A DNA stretch of 21,135 bases from JAJVIP01 sp964405835 (GCA_964405835.1 CAYOPN010000040.1:1-21135); one strand, 5' to 3'; shown: positions 7,392 to 16,000, numbered from the stretch's first letter. The notes: generated by a model from the letters alone, not told the origin. A program made the numbers and translations.

Positions 7392-8468
7392 TTATTTCGG
7401 GAGAGAGAGAAACGCTTCGACGACGGCCTTGTCGAACCGCGTGCCAATGCCGTCCTGCGCGAGCTTTTCGGCCGCGGTATCAAACGCTTCGCCGACCAGG
7501 CCGTTCATGCGCAGCTCTTCCAAATGTTCCACCAGGCAGATGATGCGCGAGGCCAGCGGAATATCGTCGCCGACAAGGCCGTGCGGGTGGCCCGTGCCGT
7601 CCACGTATTCATGATGGTGAAGAATGACCGGCGCCACATTGGCGAGCATCTTGATGTTTTTGATGAGTTCGGCGCCGACCAGCGTGTGTAGTTTTTCGGG
7701 CGTGCGTTCGATGGTGTGAGATAAAACATTCGGCAAGTACCGCAAATCGTGGACCGCCACCATGCCGATGTCATGCAAAATGGCCGCGTAATAGAGGTTC
7801 CGGTATTCGTCTCCCGTGAAGCCGAGTTGCCGACCGATCCGGCAGGAAAGCTCCGCCACGCGGTACGAGTGGCCGGTCATCCGCGTGTCCGCGCCCTCTA
7901 TGGCCATGGTGATGATCTCGATCGTGTGCGAAAAGAAATTGCGGTATTCCTCGCCCATGCGCGCGTTGTTGATGGTGGTGGCGGCAAGCGCGGCCAGGTT
8001 TTCGAGAATTTTCTGGTCGTTGTCGGTATACCCGCCGTTCACTTTGTTAAGCGCTTCGGCTACGCCGATCAATTGGCCGTTCACGGTCATGGGAATCGCG
8101 AGAATAGATCTTGTGGAGAAGCCGCTTGATTTGTCGATTTGTCCCGTGAAGCGCGTGTCGGAGGCCACATCATTAATAATGACGGCCTTATTGTTTTCGG
8201 CCACCCAACCGGCCACGCCTTTTCCCAACGGAACATAAAAACGTTTTACAGACGATCCCTTTTCACCGGTCGCCACCTTGAACACCAGCTGCTTCTTGTT
8301 GGCGTCCAATAATAGGATGGAGGACGCCTCGGAGCCGGTCATGCGTTCGACCGCGGCGCTGATCTCCCCCAAAAGCGCGTCCACGTCCTGGTTCATTGCC
8401 CAGGACTTGGCCATCTCAATGACGTCGTTTTCCAGTTGCTGCTGTGCTGTGTTTCCGTTCTGTCCCAT
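7392..8468 (-). CDS. GAF-HD-GYP domain protein, probable cyclic-di-GMP phosphodiesterase (variant)
   Basis: A 358-residue protein with a GAF domain at about residues 30-170 and an HD-GYP domain from about 178 to the end. HD-GYP enzymes hydrolyse cyclic-di-GMP through a two- or three-metal site. Metal-ligand positions are visible: H200 in GHS, H232-D233 in LHDIG, the His cluster 284-286 and D290. Three changes from consensus are notable: HDIGK reads HDIGM (K to M236), the GYP triplet reads GHP (293-295), and VADxxDA near the end reads VEHLEEL. Activity may therefore be altered or lost, leaving a c-di-GMP sensing role. The ATG follows the pilB stop by three bases (TAATTTATG), so translation is coupled. 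Neighbouring PilZ and GAF genes support a local c-di-GMP circuit acting on the pilus or secretion ATPase. Confidence 0.9.
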   Translation of the reverse strand: MGQNGNTAQQQLENDVIEMAKSWAMNQDVDALLGEISAAVERMTGSEASSILLLDANKKQLVFKVATGEKGSSVKRFYVPLGKGVAGWVAENNKAVIINDVASDTRFTGQIDKSSGFSTRSILAIPMTVNGQLIGVAEALNKVNGGYTDNDQKILENLAALAATTINNARMGEEYRNFFSHTIEIITMAIEGADTRMTGHSYRVAELSCRIGRQLGFTGDEYRNLYYAAILHDIGMVAVHDLRYLPNVLSHTIERTPEKLHTLVGAELIKNIKMLANVAPVILHHHEYVDGTGHPHGLVGDDIPLASRIICLVEHLEELRMNGLVGEAFDTAAEKLAQDGIGTRFDKAVVEAFLSLPK

Positions 8469-8471
8469 AAA

Positions 8472-10205
8472 TTATTGCGTGGCCGCGAACACTTCTTCGA
8501 TGGTGGTGACGCCCAACGTCACTTTGATCAATCCGTCGATCATCATCAAACGCATGCCGGTCTTGACCGCTTCTTCGCGGATCGGTTGCGCTGAAACTTC
8601 ACTCAAAAGGATGCGGCGGATTCCGTCGTTCATCACCAGCAATTCATGGATACCGGCGCGGCCCTTGTAGCCGGTCTTGTTACAAACGTCGCACCCCTTG
8701 CCCTGCATGAACTTTCCTTTGCTGATGTCGACCTGGTACTTTTCGAAAACCTTTTTCATTTCGTCGGTGGCCTGGATGGGTTTGGCGCAGTTGGCGCAAA
8801 CGCGGCGCACCAAACGCTGCGCGAGCACCGCTTCGACCGTTCCGCTAATCAAGAAGGAAGGAACACCCATTTCATGCAACCGGGCGACGGCGGAGGGCGC
8901 ATCGTTCGTGTGGATGGTGGAAAACACCAAATGGCCCGTCATTGCGGCTTCCATGGCGATCTGCGCGGTTTCTTTATCGCGGATTTCACCGACCATGATG
9001 ATGTCGGGGTCTTGCCGCAAGAACGCGCGCAACGCTTCGGCGAATGTAAATCCTATGTCGGGATTGACGTTGGTCTGGATGATGCCGCCCAGGTTGTATT
9101 CCACCGGGTTCTCGGCCGTTAAAATTTTCGTGTCGGGATTGTTGATCGAGTTGAGCGCCGCGTAGAGCGTCGTGGATTTGCCGGAACCGGTCGGGCCGCA
9201 GACCAGGATCAATCCGTACGGACGTCCCAACACGTCTTTAAATGTCGTTAAAAGTTCCGGATGGAAACCCAGCTTGTTCAAATCCACGCGGACGCTGGCG
9301 CGGTCCAACACGCGCATGACGCAGGATTCGCCAAACACGGTCGGAACAATGTTCACGCGGAATTCGACAGGGTTGCCTTTGGCGCTCACCTGAATGCGCC
9401 CGTCCTGGGGTTTGCGGCGTTCGGTGATGTCCATCTGGTTGGTCATGATCTTGATCTTTGCGATGACCGCGTTTTTGTAGGACATCGGGATCTGGAAGTT
9501 CGCTTCGCGCAAGTTGCCGTCAATGCGGTAGCGGACGATAAATTTTGCTTCGAACGGTTCGATATGAATATCGGACGCCTTCGATTGCAGCGCGCCCACG
9601 ATCACCGCGTTCACGATGCGTTCGACTTCGGGCGCGGACGCGTCAACTTCGGTGACGTCAACGGCCTCTTCCAACTTTTCAAGTGAAATCGCGCCGTCGG
9701 CTTCAGGCACCTGTTCGGTAATGCCTTTGACCATGTCTTCCGCGCTGACCGAAGAAGACATGCCGTACACCTTGCCGAGCTCGCGCAAAATGTCTTCGGG
9801 CAAAGCCAGATAACTCTGGACCTCAAAACCGGTGCGCAAATGGATGTCTTCGGAAATGAAGAAATCGCGAGGATCGGCCATGGCGACAAGCAGCATTTTG
9901 TCTTCCTTGGCAAACGGGAGGGCGAGATGGCGGCGGGCATTTTGTTCGGAAACGACTTTTACGACTTCGGGATCCACGTCCATTTCGGCCAGGTCAACGG
10001 CGCGCACGCGCCATTCTTTGGAGAGCAACTGGAGAACGTCCACGCGTTCAACCAGCCCCATGTCCACAACGACTTGCTGAAGGGGTTTTTGGTTGTTCTT
10101 GGATTCGGTGGCGGCCTTTTCCAATTGGTCGGCCGAGAGCAGCTTGTGCTCGAGGAAGATTTCTTTGATGGTCTTTCGACCTAAAACGTTCGGGTTTTTC
10201 GACAT
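8472..10205 (-). CDS. pilB: Type IV pilus assembly / type II secretion ATPase (PilB/GspE family)
   Basis: A 577-residue hexameric cytoplasmic ATPase that powers pilus extension or pseudopilus assembly. The N-terminal part (to about 150) matches the MshEN/T2SSE N-terminal domains, which in MshE-type ATPases can bind c-di-GMP. It is followed by the SDIHIEPFE segment, Walker A GPTGSGKST (residues 337-345), the Asp-box region TAENPVEY, Walker B/GEIRD (DPDIIMVGEIRD, about 396-407) and the HLVFSTIHTND His box. A tetracysteine zinc site, CANC ... CDVC, marks the extension-ATPase branch (PilB/GspE) rather than the retraction ATPase PilT. No pilC, pilT or pilin gene is in the window, so choosing between pilus and secretion use rests on family resemblance. 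A possible AGGAAA ribosome site lies 12 bases from the ATG. It is the first gene of a five-gene operon. Confidence 0.93.
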   Translation of the reverse strand: MSKNPNVLGRKTIKEIFLEHKLLSADQLEKAATESKNNQKPLQQVVVDMGLVERVDVLQLLSKEWRVRAVDLAEMDVDPEVVKVVSEQNARRHLALPFAKEDKMLLVAMADPRDFFISEDIHLRTGFEVQSYLALPEDILRELGKVYGMSSSVSAEDMVKGITEQVPEADGAISLEKLEEAVDVTEVDASAPEVERIVNAVIVGALQSKASDIHIEPFEAKFIVRYRIDGNLREANFQIPMSYKNAVIAKIKIMTNQMDITERRKPQDGRIQVSAKGNPVEFRVNIVPTVFGESCVMRVLDRASVRVDLNKLGFHPELLTTFKDVLGRPYGLILVCGPTGSGKSTTLYAALNSINNPDTKILTAENPVEYNLGGIIQTNVNPDIGFTFAEALRAFLRQDPDIIMVGEIRDKETAQIAMEAAMTGHLVFSTIHTNDAPSAVARLHEMGVPSFLISGTVEAVLAQRLVRRVCANCAKPIQATDEMKKVFEKYQVDISKGKFMQGKGCDVCNKTGYKGRAGIHELLVMNDGIRRILLSEVSAQPIREEAVKTGMRLMMIDGLIKVTLGVTTIEEVFAATQ

Positions 10206-10226
10206 AATTTCGAATGGTTTCCTGAA

Positions 10227-10254
10227 AGTATAAGGGTCTCTTTCCCGAATTCAA
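10227..10254 (-). promoter_or_regulatory. Candidate sigma-70-type promoter for the pilB operon
   Basis: On the minus strand, TTGAAT (10249-10254, four of six to TTGACA) and TATACT (10227-10232, five of six to TATAAT) are separated by 16 bases. The start point would fall near 10220, giving a leader of only about 15 bases before the ATG at 10205 and possibly cutting into the weak AGGAAA. Position and match are good, but no transcript evidence exists here. Confidence 0.45.
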
Positions 10255-10269
10255 TCCCAACCATAAAAT

Positions 10270-10329
10270 CGTCACCCCGGCGAAAGCCGGGGGCCAATGG
10301 ATCCCGGCTAAAGACTTGCCGGGATGACG
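10270..10329. repeat. Palindromic intergenic repeat, copy 2
   Basis: The outer arms CGTCACCCCGGC and GCCGGGATGACG match as inverted partners at 11 of 12 positions. Inside are two hairpins, CCCCGGC-GAAA-GCCGGGG (a GNRA-type tetraloop) and CCCGGC-TAAAGACTT-GCCGGG. It lies between the divergent pilB and histidine kinase genes, just upstream of the kinase start, and is related to the copy at 7301-7373. It could act as a structured leader or a transcription block between the divergent units; its mobility is inferred. Confidence 0.8.
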
Positions 10330-10360
10330 GATTTGAATTTGTGTAAGATCCGATTCTCCT

Positions 10361-11860
10361 ATGTCAACGACGACAAAACGCCACCCCCTCAAATACAAGC
10401 TCGCCTTTTTCGCCACTTTGCTCGTCATTTTCGTGGCGTCTTCTCTTAGCTATTACATACGCCAGGGTCAGAAACGGGCCATTATCGAGACCCAGGAAGT
10501 GGGCCGTGTGGACACCGTCAAAGCCCTCCGCCAGGTGGCCCGGGAAGCCATCCTCGTCGATGACGACACCGACATGGTCAATTACGTGAACCTGCTGCAA
10601 AAGTCCCTGACCACGGCCTACGCCATGGTGCTCCATGAGGACGGCCGCGTGCGGGTGCACACGGACGCCACGTTGATCGGCAAGAAATTGGAGGATGAAG
10701 CTAGCCACAAATCGCTCGAAAGCCGCGACAAACAAGACGTGCTGGTCCAGAACCTGAAATCCGCCGATGGCAAAGACATCATCGATATTTCAATTCCCAT
10801 CGTGATCGGCCTCAACCCCCCGGAATACAAAGGGGTCGCCCGGATCGGGTTCGACAAGGAAGTTATCGATCAGGAGATTCAGACGTCCTTGCGGGTCATG
10901 ACCCAACGCATCCGGGGCGCATTTCTGTTCGCGATCGCACTCGGCATTGCCGGGGCCTTCCTGCTCGCAACCTTCATGACACGTCCCATCGAGACCCTGC
11001 GGGACGGCGCCAACCAAATCGGCGAAGGGAAATTGGACCACCGGATAGCGGTCAAAACCAACGACGAGTTGGAGGACCTGGCCGACGACTTCAACAAGAT
11101 GGCCGCAAAACTGGGCGAACTTGACGAAATGAAACGTGACTTTGTCTCCAACGTGACCCACGAGCTCCGTTCTCCGATGACCTCCATCCGCGGCTACATC
11201 GACCTGCTGCTCCAGGACGCGGCCGGCAAGATCAATGAGACCCAGCGCGACTATCTGTCCATTGTTAAGAACAGCGCCGTACGGCTCGGGCGCTTCATCG
11301 ACAACCTTCTGGACGTGGCCAAGATCGAGGCCCACAAATTGAAACTCACCCCCGAACAGATCAACGTGGCCGAACTGGCCCATGAAATGGAGGTCTTGTT
11401 TAAGCCGCAACTCGATGAGAAGCGGCTCTCGATCAAAAACAAAATCGGCAAAGGGCTCCCGCCCGCGTTCGCGGACAAAGACAAATTGGCCGAGGTATTC
11501 ATCAATCTCACGTCGAACGCCATCAAATTCACGCCCGAAAACGGGGCCATTGAGCTCCAAGCCGCGGAGGGCGGCAACCACATTGAAATCAGTATTCATG
11601 ACACAGGGGCTGGAATTCCCCCCGATATGGCGGCCAAACTGTTCAGCAAGTTTGAGCAGGTGAAATCCACGCAGGGCCTGGCCAGGAAACACAAGGGAAC
11701 GGGGCTGGGGCTTACGATCGCCAAAGGGATCGTGGAAGCGCACGGCGGAAAAATTTGGATCAAAAGCCCGGCGCCGTCTGGACAAGGCACCGCGTTTTAT
11801 TTCACCATCCCAAAGTTGACGGACGAACTAAAAGCGAGGGCCAACGAAAATGGCGTCTGA
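10361..11860 (+). CDS. Membrane sensor histidine kinase (Cache-like sensor, HAMP, HisKA, HATPase)
   Basis: A 499-residue protein. Transmembrane helix 1 spans about residues 14-32. An extracytoplasmic sensor of about 150 residues with a PAS/Cache-like pattern (AMVLHEDGRVRVHTD) is followed by helix 2 (about 187-207), HAMP (208-258) and a HisKA dimerisation domain with phospho-acceptor H267 in THELRSPM. The C-terminal ATPase domain shows the N box (NLTSNAIKF), G1 DTGAG (414-418) and G2 GTGLGL. It autophosphorylates in response to a periplasmic signal and passes phosphate to the response regulator, which overlaps its end by 11 bases. No Shine-Dalgarno precedes the ATG; a TAAGAT 11 bases upstream raises the possibility of a near-leaderless transcript. 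The stimulus is unknown. The divergent pilB operon is a plausible target but is not shown to be one. Confidence 0.95.
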   Translation: MSTTTKRHPLKYKLAFFATLLVIFVASSLSYYIRQGQKRAIIETQEVGRVDTVKALRQVAREAILVDDDTDMVNYVNLLQKSLTTAYAMVLHEDGRVRVHTDATLIGKKLEDEASHKSLESRDKQDVLVQNLKSADGKDIIDISIPIVIGLNPPEYKGVARIGFDKEVIDQEIQTSLRVMTQRIRGAFLFAIALGIAGAFLLATFMTRPIETLRDGANQIGEGKLDHRIAVKTNDELEDLADDFNKMAAKLGELDEMKRDFVSNVTHELRSPMTSIRGYIDLLLQDAAGKINETQRDYLSIVKNSAVRLGRFIDNLLDVAKIEAHKLKLTPEQINVAELAHEMEVLFKPQLDEKRLSIKNKIGKGLPPAFADKDKLAEVFINLTSNAIKFTPENGAIELQAAEGGNHIEISIHDTGAGIPPDMAAKLFSKFEQVKSTQGLARKHKGTGLGLTIAKGIVEAHGGKIWIKSPAPSGQGTAFYFTIPKLTDELKARANENGV

Positions 11861-12545
11861 AATCAAACACAAGATCTTGGTTGTGGACGATGATCCGGAC
11901 ATTCGTAGACTCGTTGAGACTGTGCTCGAGCGCGAGGGCTTCACGGTCGACAGCGCCGCCTCCGCCGCGGAATTCTTCAAGATGCTCCCCCAATTTAAAC
12001 CCGAACTTGTGGTGCTGGATTTGCAGCTGCCGGACGAAGATGGCTTCGGCATTGTGAAAAAGCTCCGCCAGAACCCGGCCACCACGGGCCTCTCGGTCGT
12101 GATGTTGACGGTCCAATCGGTGGATTCCTACAAAATCGCAGGTCTCGAGATCGGCGCCGATGATTACATCGTGAAACCATTTAATCAGGGAGAGTTTGTG
12201 GCGCGCATCCGCGCGGTGTTGCGCCGCGCGAAACCGAAAGAACCGGCCGTCAGTATGATTGAAGACGGCGGGATCAAACTGCATCTGGACCAGCACCGCC
12301 TGGAAATCGACAAGAAACAGGTGGACCTTTCGCCCAAGGAATTTGATTTGTTGGCGTCGCTCATGCGCGCCAAGAACACCGTGTTATCGCGCGAAGTGTT
12401 GTGCGAATCGGTGTGGGGCCACGAGTTGGTGGAGAACACGCGGACGGTGGACGTCCACATCGGCCGCCTCCGCCGCAAGATGGGCCGCTACGAAAACAAA
12501 ATCGAAACCGTAGAACGCCTCGGCTACCGCTACCTCGCTGAATAA
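11850..12545 (+). CDS. OmpR/PhoB-family response regulator
   Basis: A 231-residue DNA-binding regulator. The receiver domain covers residues 6-123: acidic pocket DDD (13-15), phospho-acceptor D57 in VVLDLQL, switch T87 and conserved K109 in IVKPF. A winged-helix DNA-binding domain follows from about 135 to the end, with LSPKEFDLL, the recognition-helix region TVDVHIGRLRRKM and the wing GYRYL. All phosphorylation residues are present. It starts 11 bases inside the kinase gene in another frame, as expected for a coupled cognate pair. Its stop lies only 10 bases from the stop of the convergent 56-residue gene. Confidence 0.97.
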   Translation: MASEIKHKILVVDDDPDIRRLVETVLEREGFTVDSAASAAEFFKMLPQFKPELVVLDLQLPDEDGFGIVKKLRQNPATTGLSVVMLTVQSVDSYKIAGLEIGADDYIVKPFNQGEFVARIRAVLRRAKPKEPAVSMIEDGGIKLHLDQHRLEIDKKQVDLSPKEFDLLASLMRAKNTVLSREVLCESVWGHELVENTRTVDVHIGRLRRKMGRYENKIETVERLGYRYLAE

Positions 12546-12549
12546 TCCC

Positions 12550-12561
12550 GCCTTTTTAGGC
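12550..12561. terminator. Weak hairpin at the end of the response regulator gene
   Basis: GCCT-TTTT-AGGC forms a 4-bp stem just after the response regulator stop, followed on the plus strand by TGCTTTTCT. It overlaps the stop of the convergent small gene. It is too short to be convincing as a terminator, but it is the only candidate between the converging transcripts. Confidence 0.2.
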
Positions 12562-12726
12562 TGCTTTTCTCGGAGCAACGGGCACGGGAAATAAAACAAC
12601 AGTTGAGTTATTCGGAATCTGGTTGAGTTTGCTGGGATGACGAATAATATCGTGCAAATGATGACGCACAAGGTCGAGAGCAACTTCTATATTTTTGTTC
12701 TTCTTATTTTTTTTCTTCATTTTCAT
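12556..12726 (-). CDS. Small 56-residue protein, DUF5647-like
   Basis: An open frame from ATG at 12724-12726 to TAA at 12556-12558, 56 residues. The start is very basic (MKMKKKNKKNKN), followed by NIEVALDLVRHHLHDIIRHP and then KLNQIPNNSTVVLFPVPV. That pattern (NIE-L, a helix, HP-x-L-x-x-IP-N, then a hydrophobic strand) resembles the DUF5647 family as I remember it; this needs a profile search. A strong GAGGAG lies eight bases before the ATG, inside the end of the upstream gene, which it overlaps by 23 bases, so the two are translated as a pair. Base composition is far more AT-rich than in the surroundings. It may be the partner half of a toxin-antitoxin-like or immunity-like pair; the function is unknown. 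Confidence 0.7.
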   Translation of the reverse strand: MKMKKKNKKNKNIEVALDLVRHHLHDIIRHPSKLNQIPNNSTVVLFPVPVAPRKAA

Positions 12727-13048
12727 ATCCAAGTCTCCTCAAATACTCTTCCCAGTTATCTTTAAAATCGTTTATTGCCAAATCCACCATTTCATCCAAA
12801 TTCAACTTTTTAAATAGCTTTTTTTCTCTAACTCTTTCCTTGTGAAGCAAATCGAGGTGGGGCGTTCCATGAGCGCAATCATACCGGGCCACAGCGACCC
12901 AGTTATTTTCATGGAACATCTCCAACTGAATCACCAAGTCCACAACCTGCCCCAGAGATGTCTTTATCAGAACACGGATACGACAAAGCCCGGTTCCATC
13001 TAAGTCGATAAAATATCTTTTTTCACCCACCGACGGATTATATACCAA
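12704..13048 (-). CDS. 114-residue protein, DUF7718-like
   Basis: A soluble protein without signal or membrane segments. It carries NNWVAVARYDCAHGTPHLDL (about residues 48-67) and ends with a helical part, LAINDFKDNWEEYLRRLG. This combination (W-x-x-V-x-RYD-x-AHG-x-x-H-x-D, then NW-x-x-Y) matches, from memory, the uncharacterised DUF7718 family. The conserved His/Asp residues could form an active or metal site, but no function is established. The start is a TTG at 13046-13048, 12 bases after the giant gene stop; a GTG at 13028-13030 is an alternative. No clear Shine-Dalgarno precedes either, suggesting re-initiation after the giant gene or an error in the start. The gene is AT-rich in its 3' half and overlaps the next small gene by 23 bases. 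Confidence 0.75.
   Translation of the reverse strand: MVYNPSVGEKRYFIDLDGTGLCRIRVLIKTSLGQVVDLVIQLEMFHENNWVAVARYDCAHGTPHLDLLHKERVREKKLFKKLNLDEMVDLAINDFKDNWEEYLRRLGYENEEKK
12735..12740 (-). promoter_or_regulatory. Ribosome-binding site of the 56-residue gene
   Basis: GAGGAG, eight bases upstream of the ATG at 12724-12726, inside the coding sequence of the upstream DUF7718-like gene. It is the main evidence that the short frame is a real gene and that the first of its two ATG codons is used. Confidence 0.7.
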
Positions 13049-13060
13049 GGGCCCAGGGAA

Positions 13061-16000
13061 CTAGGCTATGCGGCGTTTTTTATCCCAAAGATCGATTCGC
13101 TGACGGAGCAACGCCAACAAATTAAACATTCCCGCCAAGCTCTCGCTGTTCGGGGCATCTCCCGTCAGAACCAGCCGACCCGTCAGTTCGGCCATCGACA
13201 ATTGATGGATATGGACGCGCGCGTCCTGCACGCGGCCTTTTGCGTCTTTGATTTTTAAGCGCACGGCGTCGGTGTCGCGCGCGCCTACCCAGTAAAGCGT
13301 GGTTTCGCCCGAGGCGAAGAAGATGACGCCCGGCAATTCCAATGATGTGCCGTGTGTTTTTGCGAATTGCTGCATCAGTTTGCGGTGCGAGGCGACGTCT
13401 TGCGCGGTCGGTGCGAAACGCGCCAGGCCCGTGAATGAATTCGGCCAACCTAAATGCGTATGGAATGGAACAAAGGTCCCGTTCATCGAAGCGAAGTCTT
13501 CGTCGTGGACCGCCACACTGGTTTCCGTCGCGCAGGCGTCATTGAATTTCCGCGCGTTCGACCAGGCCAATTGCCCGCCAATTTTCTCAGTGCCGATCGC
13601 GCCCGCTATTTCTTTCGCAAAAAGTTTCGGTTGGTCAACCTTGTACGATTTCCAGCCCTTCTCCGGTTTCAATGGGATGACCGTATTGATCGTGTAAACC
13701 GGCTTGATTTTTTCCGGCAACGGTGACACCGGTGACTCGCTGCGTATGAGCTTACCTTTCTCGATCGTTATTGCGACGCGCTGTTCTTTGCCGGCGGTGT
13801 CTTTCTCAATACCAAGCAGCACGGCCTGCAGAGTCATTTTTCCTTCCTTTTCCTGCGCGAGGAAAGCCAAATTAAAGTTGCCCGATTTAATCTCGTCTCG
13901 CAGCAAGAGAGCTTTAACGTCGCCCTCTTTTGGCCCTATGCCCATTTGATCCAGCGCCCTGATGGTCGCGATAAGCGCGGTTTTTTGTTTGCCCTCTCCA
14001 ACATATTCCTTTGCATTGCCCAGGTCGGCCAATCGATGGTTGTCGCGAGCATAATTATCGATCGCGCGTTGACCGTCGCTACCAATCCCTTTTTGATCGC
14101 GGCGCAAAAACCCAGCGCCCGCGTTTCCTTGGACCGCATTCAAATACAAACTATATCCGTTGCCCGATTGAATAATCGCTTCGTACACGCCCCGGACAAC
14201 CAAACCGCGGGCGGCGCCTTTGGAAAGCAGCTGGCCAAGATTGACCGTGGTATGCATTCCACCACGGACTACCACCGATAGCGCGGCGCCCACGGCCATG
14301 AGACCGGCTGGCTTCACGATATTGTTAGCGACGCGAAGGGGGACCACGACCGGCGCCAAAACACCTTGGAGCATCTCCGCGATAGTCGTAAGCGTGGCCT
14401 TCGTAAATGGGGTGTTGATTTTCGCCAATCCTTTAATGCCGTCGATGGCCACGGCGTCGTCGCGCACTCTGGCGCGCGTCACACCCAGGCCCGTCGCAAT
14501 CAGCACATTCCCCGCGGTCGGACGAACAATCCCACCGAACGTCAACGCTTTGGTTTCGCGATTCAATGTAGCCGGCAACACATTTCCTTTTTTATCCAAG
14601 ACCAGCACGTTTAACGCGCCTTTCGGACCCACCGTGATCGATTTCTTGAGGCCGGCCAAGAAACCCTGCACCGCAGCGCCATTGCCGTTAACGCGGAAAA
14701 CGGCTTCCGTGGCCTGGGCTTTGCCCAATGTAAACACCGGTACGTTCGTCGGCGTCACCGCGACCGGCCCTTCCGATGCAAACACCATAAAGTTTTCGCC
14801 GGCAAAATCACCACGCGTCACCACTTTGTCGGAATCGCCATAAGTCAACTTGAGTCCCTGATCACCAACCGTCGCGGTGACAGACTTAAGCACGAAGCCC
14901 GCGCCATCTTTGGTACGGAACGCGGCCATGAACTGCTGCTGGCCATCCTTGCCCACGGGCAATTGGCTGCCAAGTGCCATTCCAAGCAACACCGCGCCCT
15001 GCTTGTTTTTCACTACGAGACCGGCCATGGTAAAAACCGCTTCCACCAATACGCCTCTAACACGGAACTGCACTTTTTCTCCAACGGAAAAATCCCTGGA
15101 TTTTTTTCCGTCCGAAACCCTCAAAATGGGGACCATAAACCCACCTTGCTTAACTTCAAGAATTTCAACTTTTTGCTCGGCGTTGGGGTTTAAACGTTCC
15201 TTGTCGTCGAGTGTGGCGTTGACGACCGCGAGCCGGAACCCAAGACCCAGGAAATTTCCGAGGCCCAAGAATTGATTTTGGAATGCGCCTTCAAGGCGCG
15301 CGTCGTTTTTCTTAGCCGCGGGCACCGGACCGTCTTTTTTCACCGCAACCGTGGCGGGATCGATCACATCTGGTAAAGGTTTGGCCACGCCCTTGCGGTC
15401 GCCTGGTTCATTCGGGCGTTGTTTCCCTTGGACCAGCATCGCGCCCCGAACAAAACGGCTATCGGCCCCCAGGAAAATTAACTTAGCGGCAGCTTTGTTA
15501 TCTCCGCCAACCGCGTTTCTCGAAAGGTCTCTCAAATCGTCGATAAAGTTGGGGTTGATCTTATTCGCGAAACCCAACCCCTCATTGCCGAGCTTCAACA
15601 CAATTTGCGCATACACCTCTCCAAAGAAGGAATCGACTTTTTCATTGATGCCCTTGGCTTCTCCGGCATTGTCAGCGTCATTGGCTGGGGGCTTCTGTTG
15701 TGCCAATTGTTTGGGACCGACTTTTTTCTCCTCACCGGGCCGCGCGGGCGCGGGTTGTTTCACCGGCCCCTGGGGCTTGGTCTGCACCCGCACCGGGATG
15801 ATTTGGCCGAATATTTGAAATGAGCCATTGACCATCACGGGGTTCAATTGGATCCGGGAAGCTTGATCGCGCATGCTCGGAATCGCCTTGCCGTTGCCTT
15901 GCAGAATCCGGATAAGCGCCTTCGCTTCCGCGAGGCTTTTCACCTTCAGGGTCCCGTCTTTACCGATGGTCGCCCGCACCGTTTCTTTTCCGTCGGTGAT

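Noticed and set aside
10344..10349. TAAGAT as a -10 box for the histidine kinase gene
   Set aside because: No acceptable -35 hexamer at 16-18 bases and no proper extended -10 TGn; kept only as a remark.
12631..12645. Third half-copy of the CGTCATCCCGGC-type repeat (GCTGGGATGACGAAT)
   Set aside because: It encodes the IRHPSK part of the 56-residue protein, which fits its family pattern, and no opposite arm is present; chance similarity is the simpler reading.
13034..13039. TATAAT box at the start of the DUF7718-like gene
   Set aside because: It lies inside the likely coding start, with no suitable -35 region found, and a transcript from it would begin past both candidate start codons.
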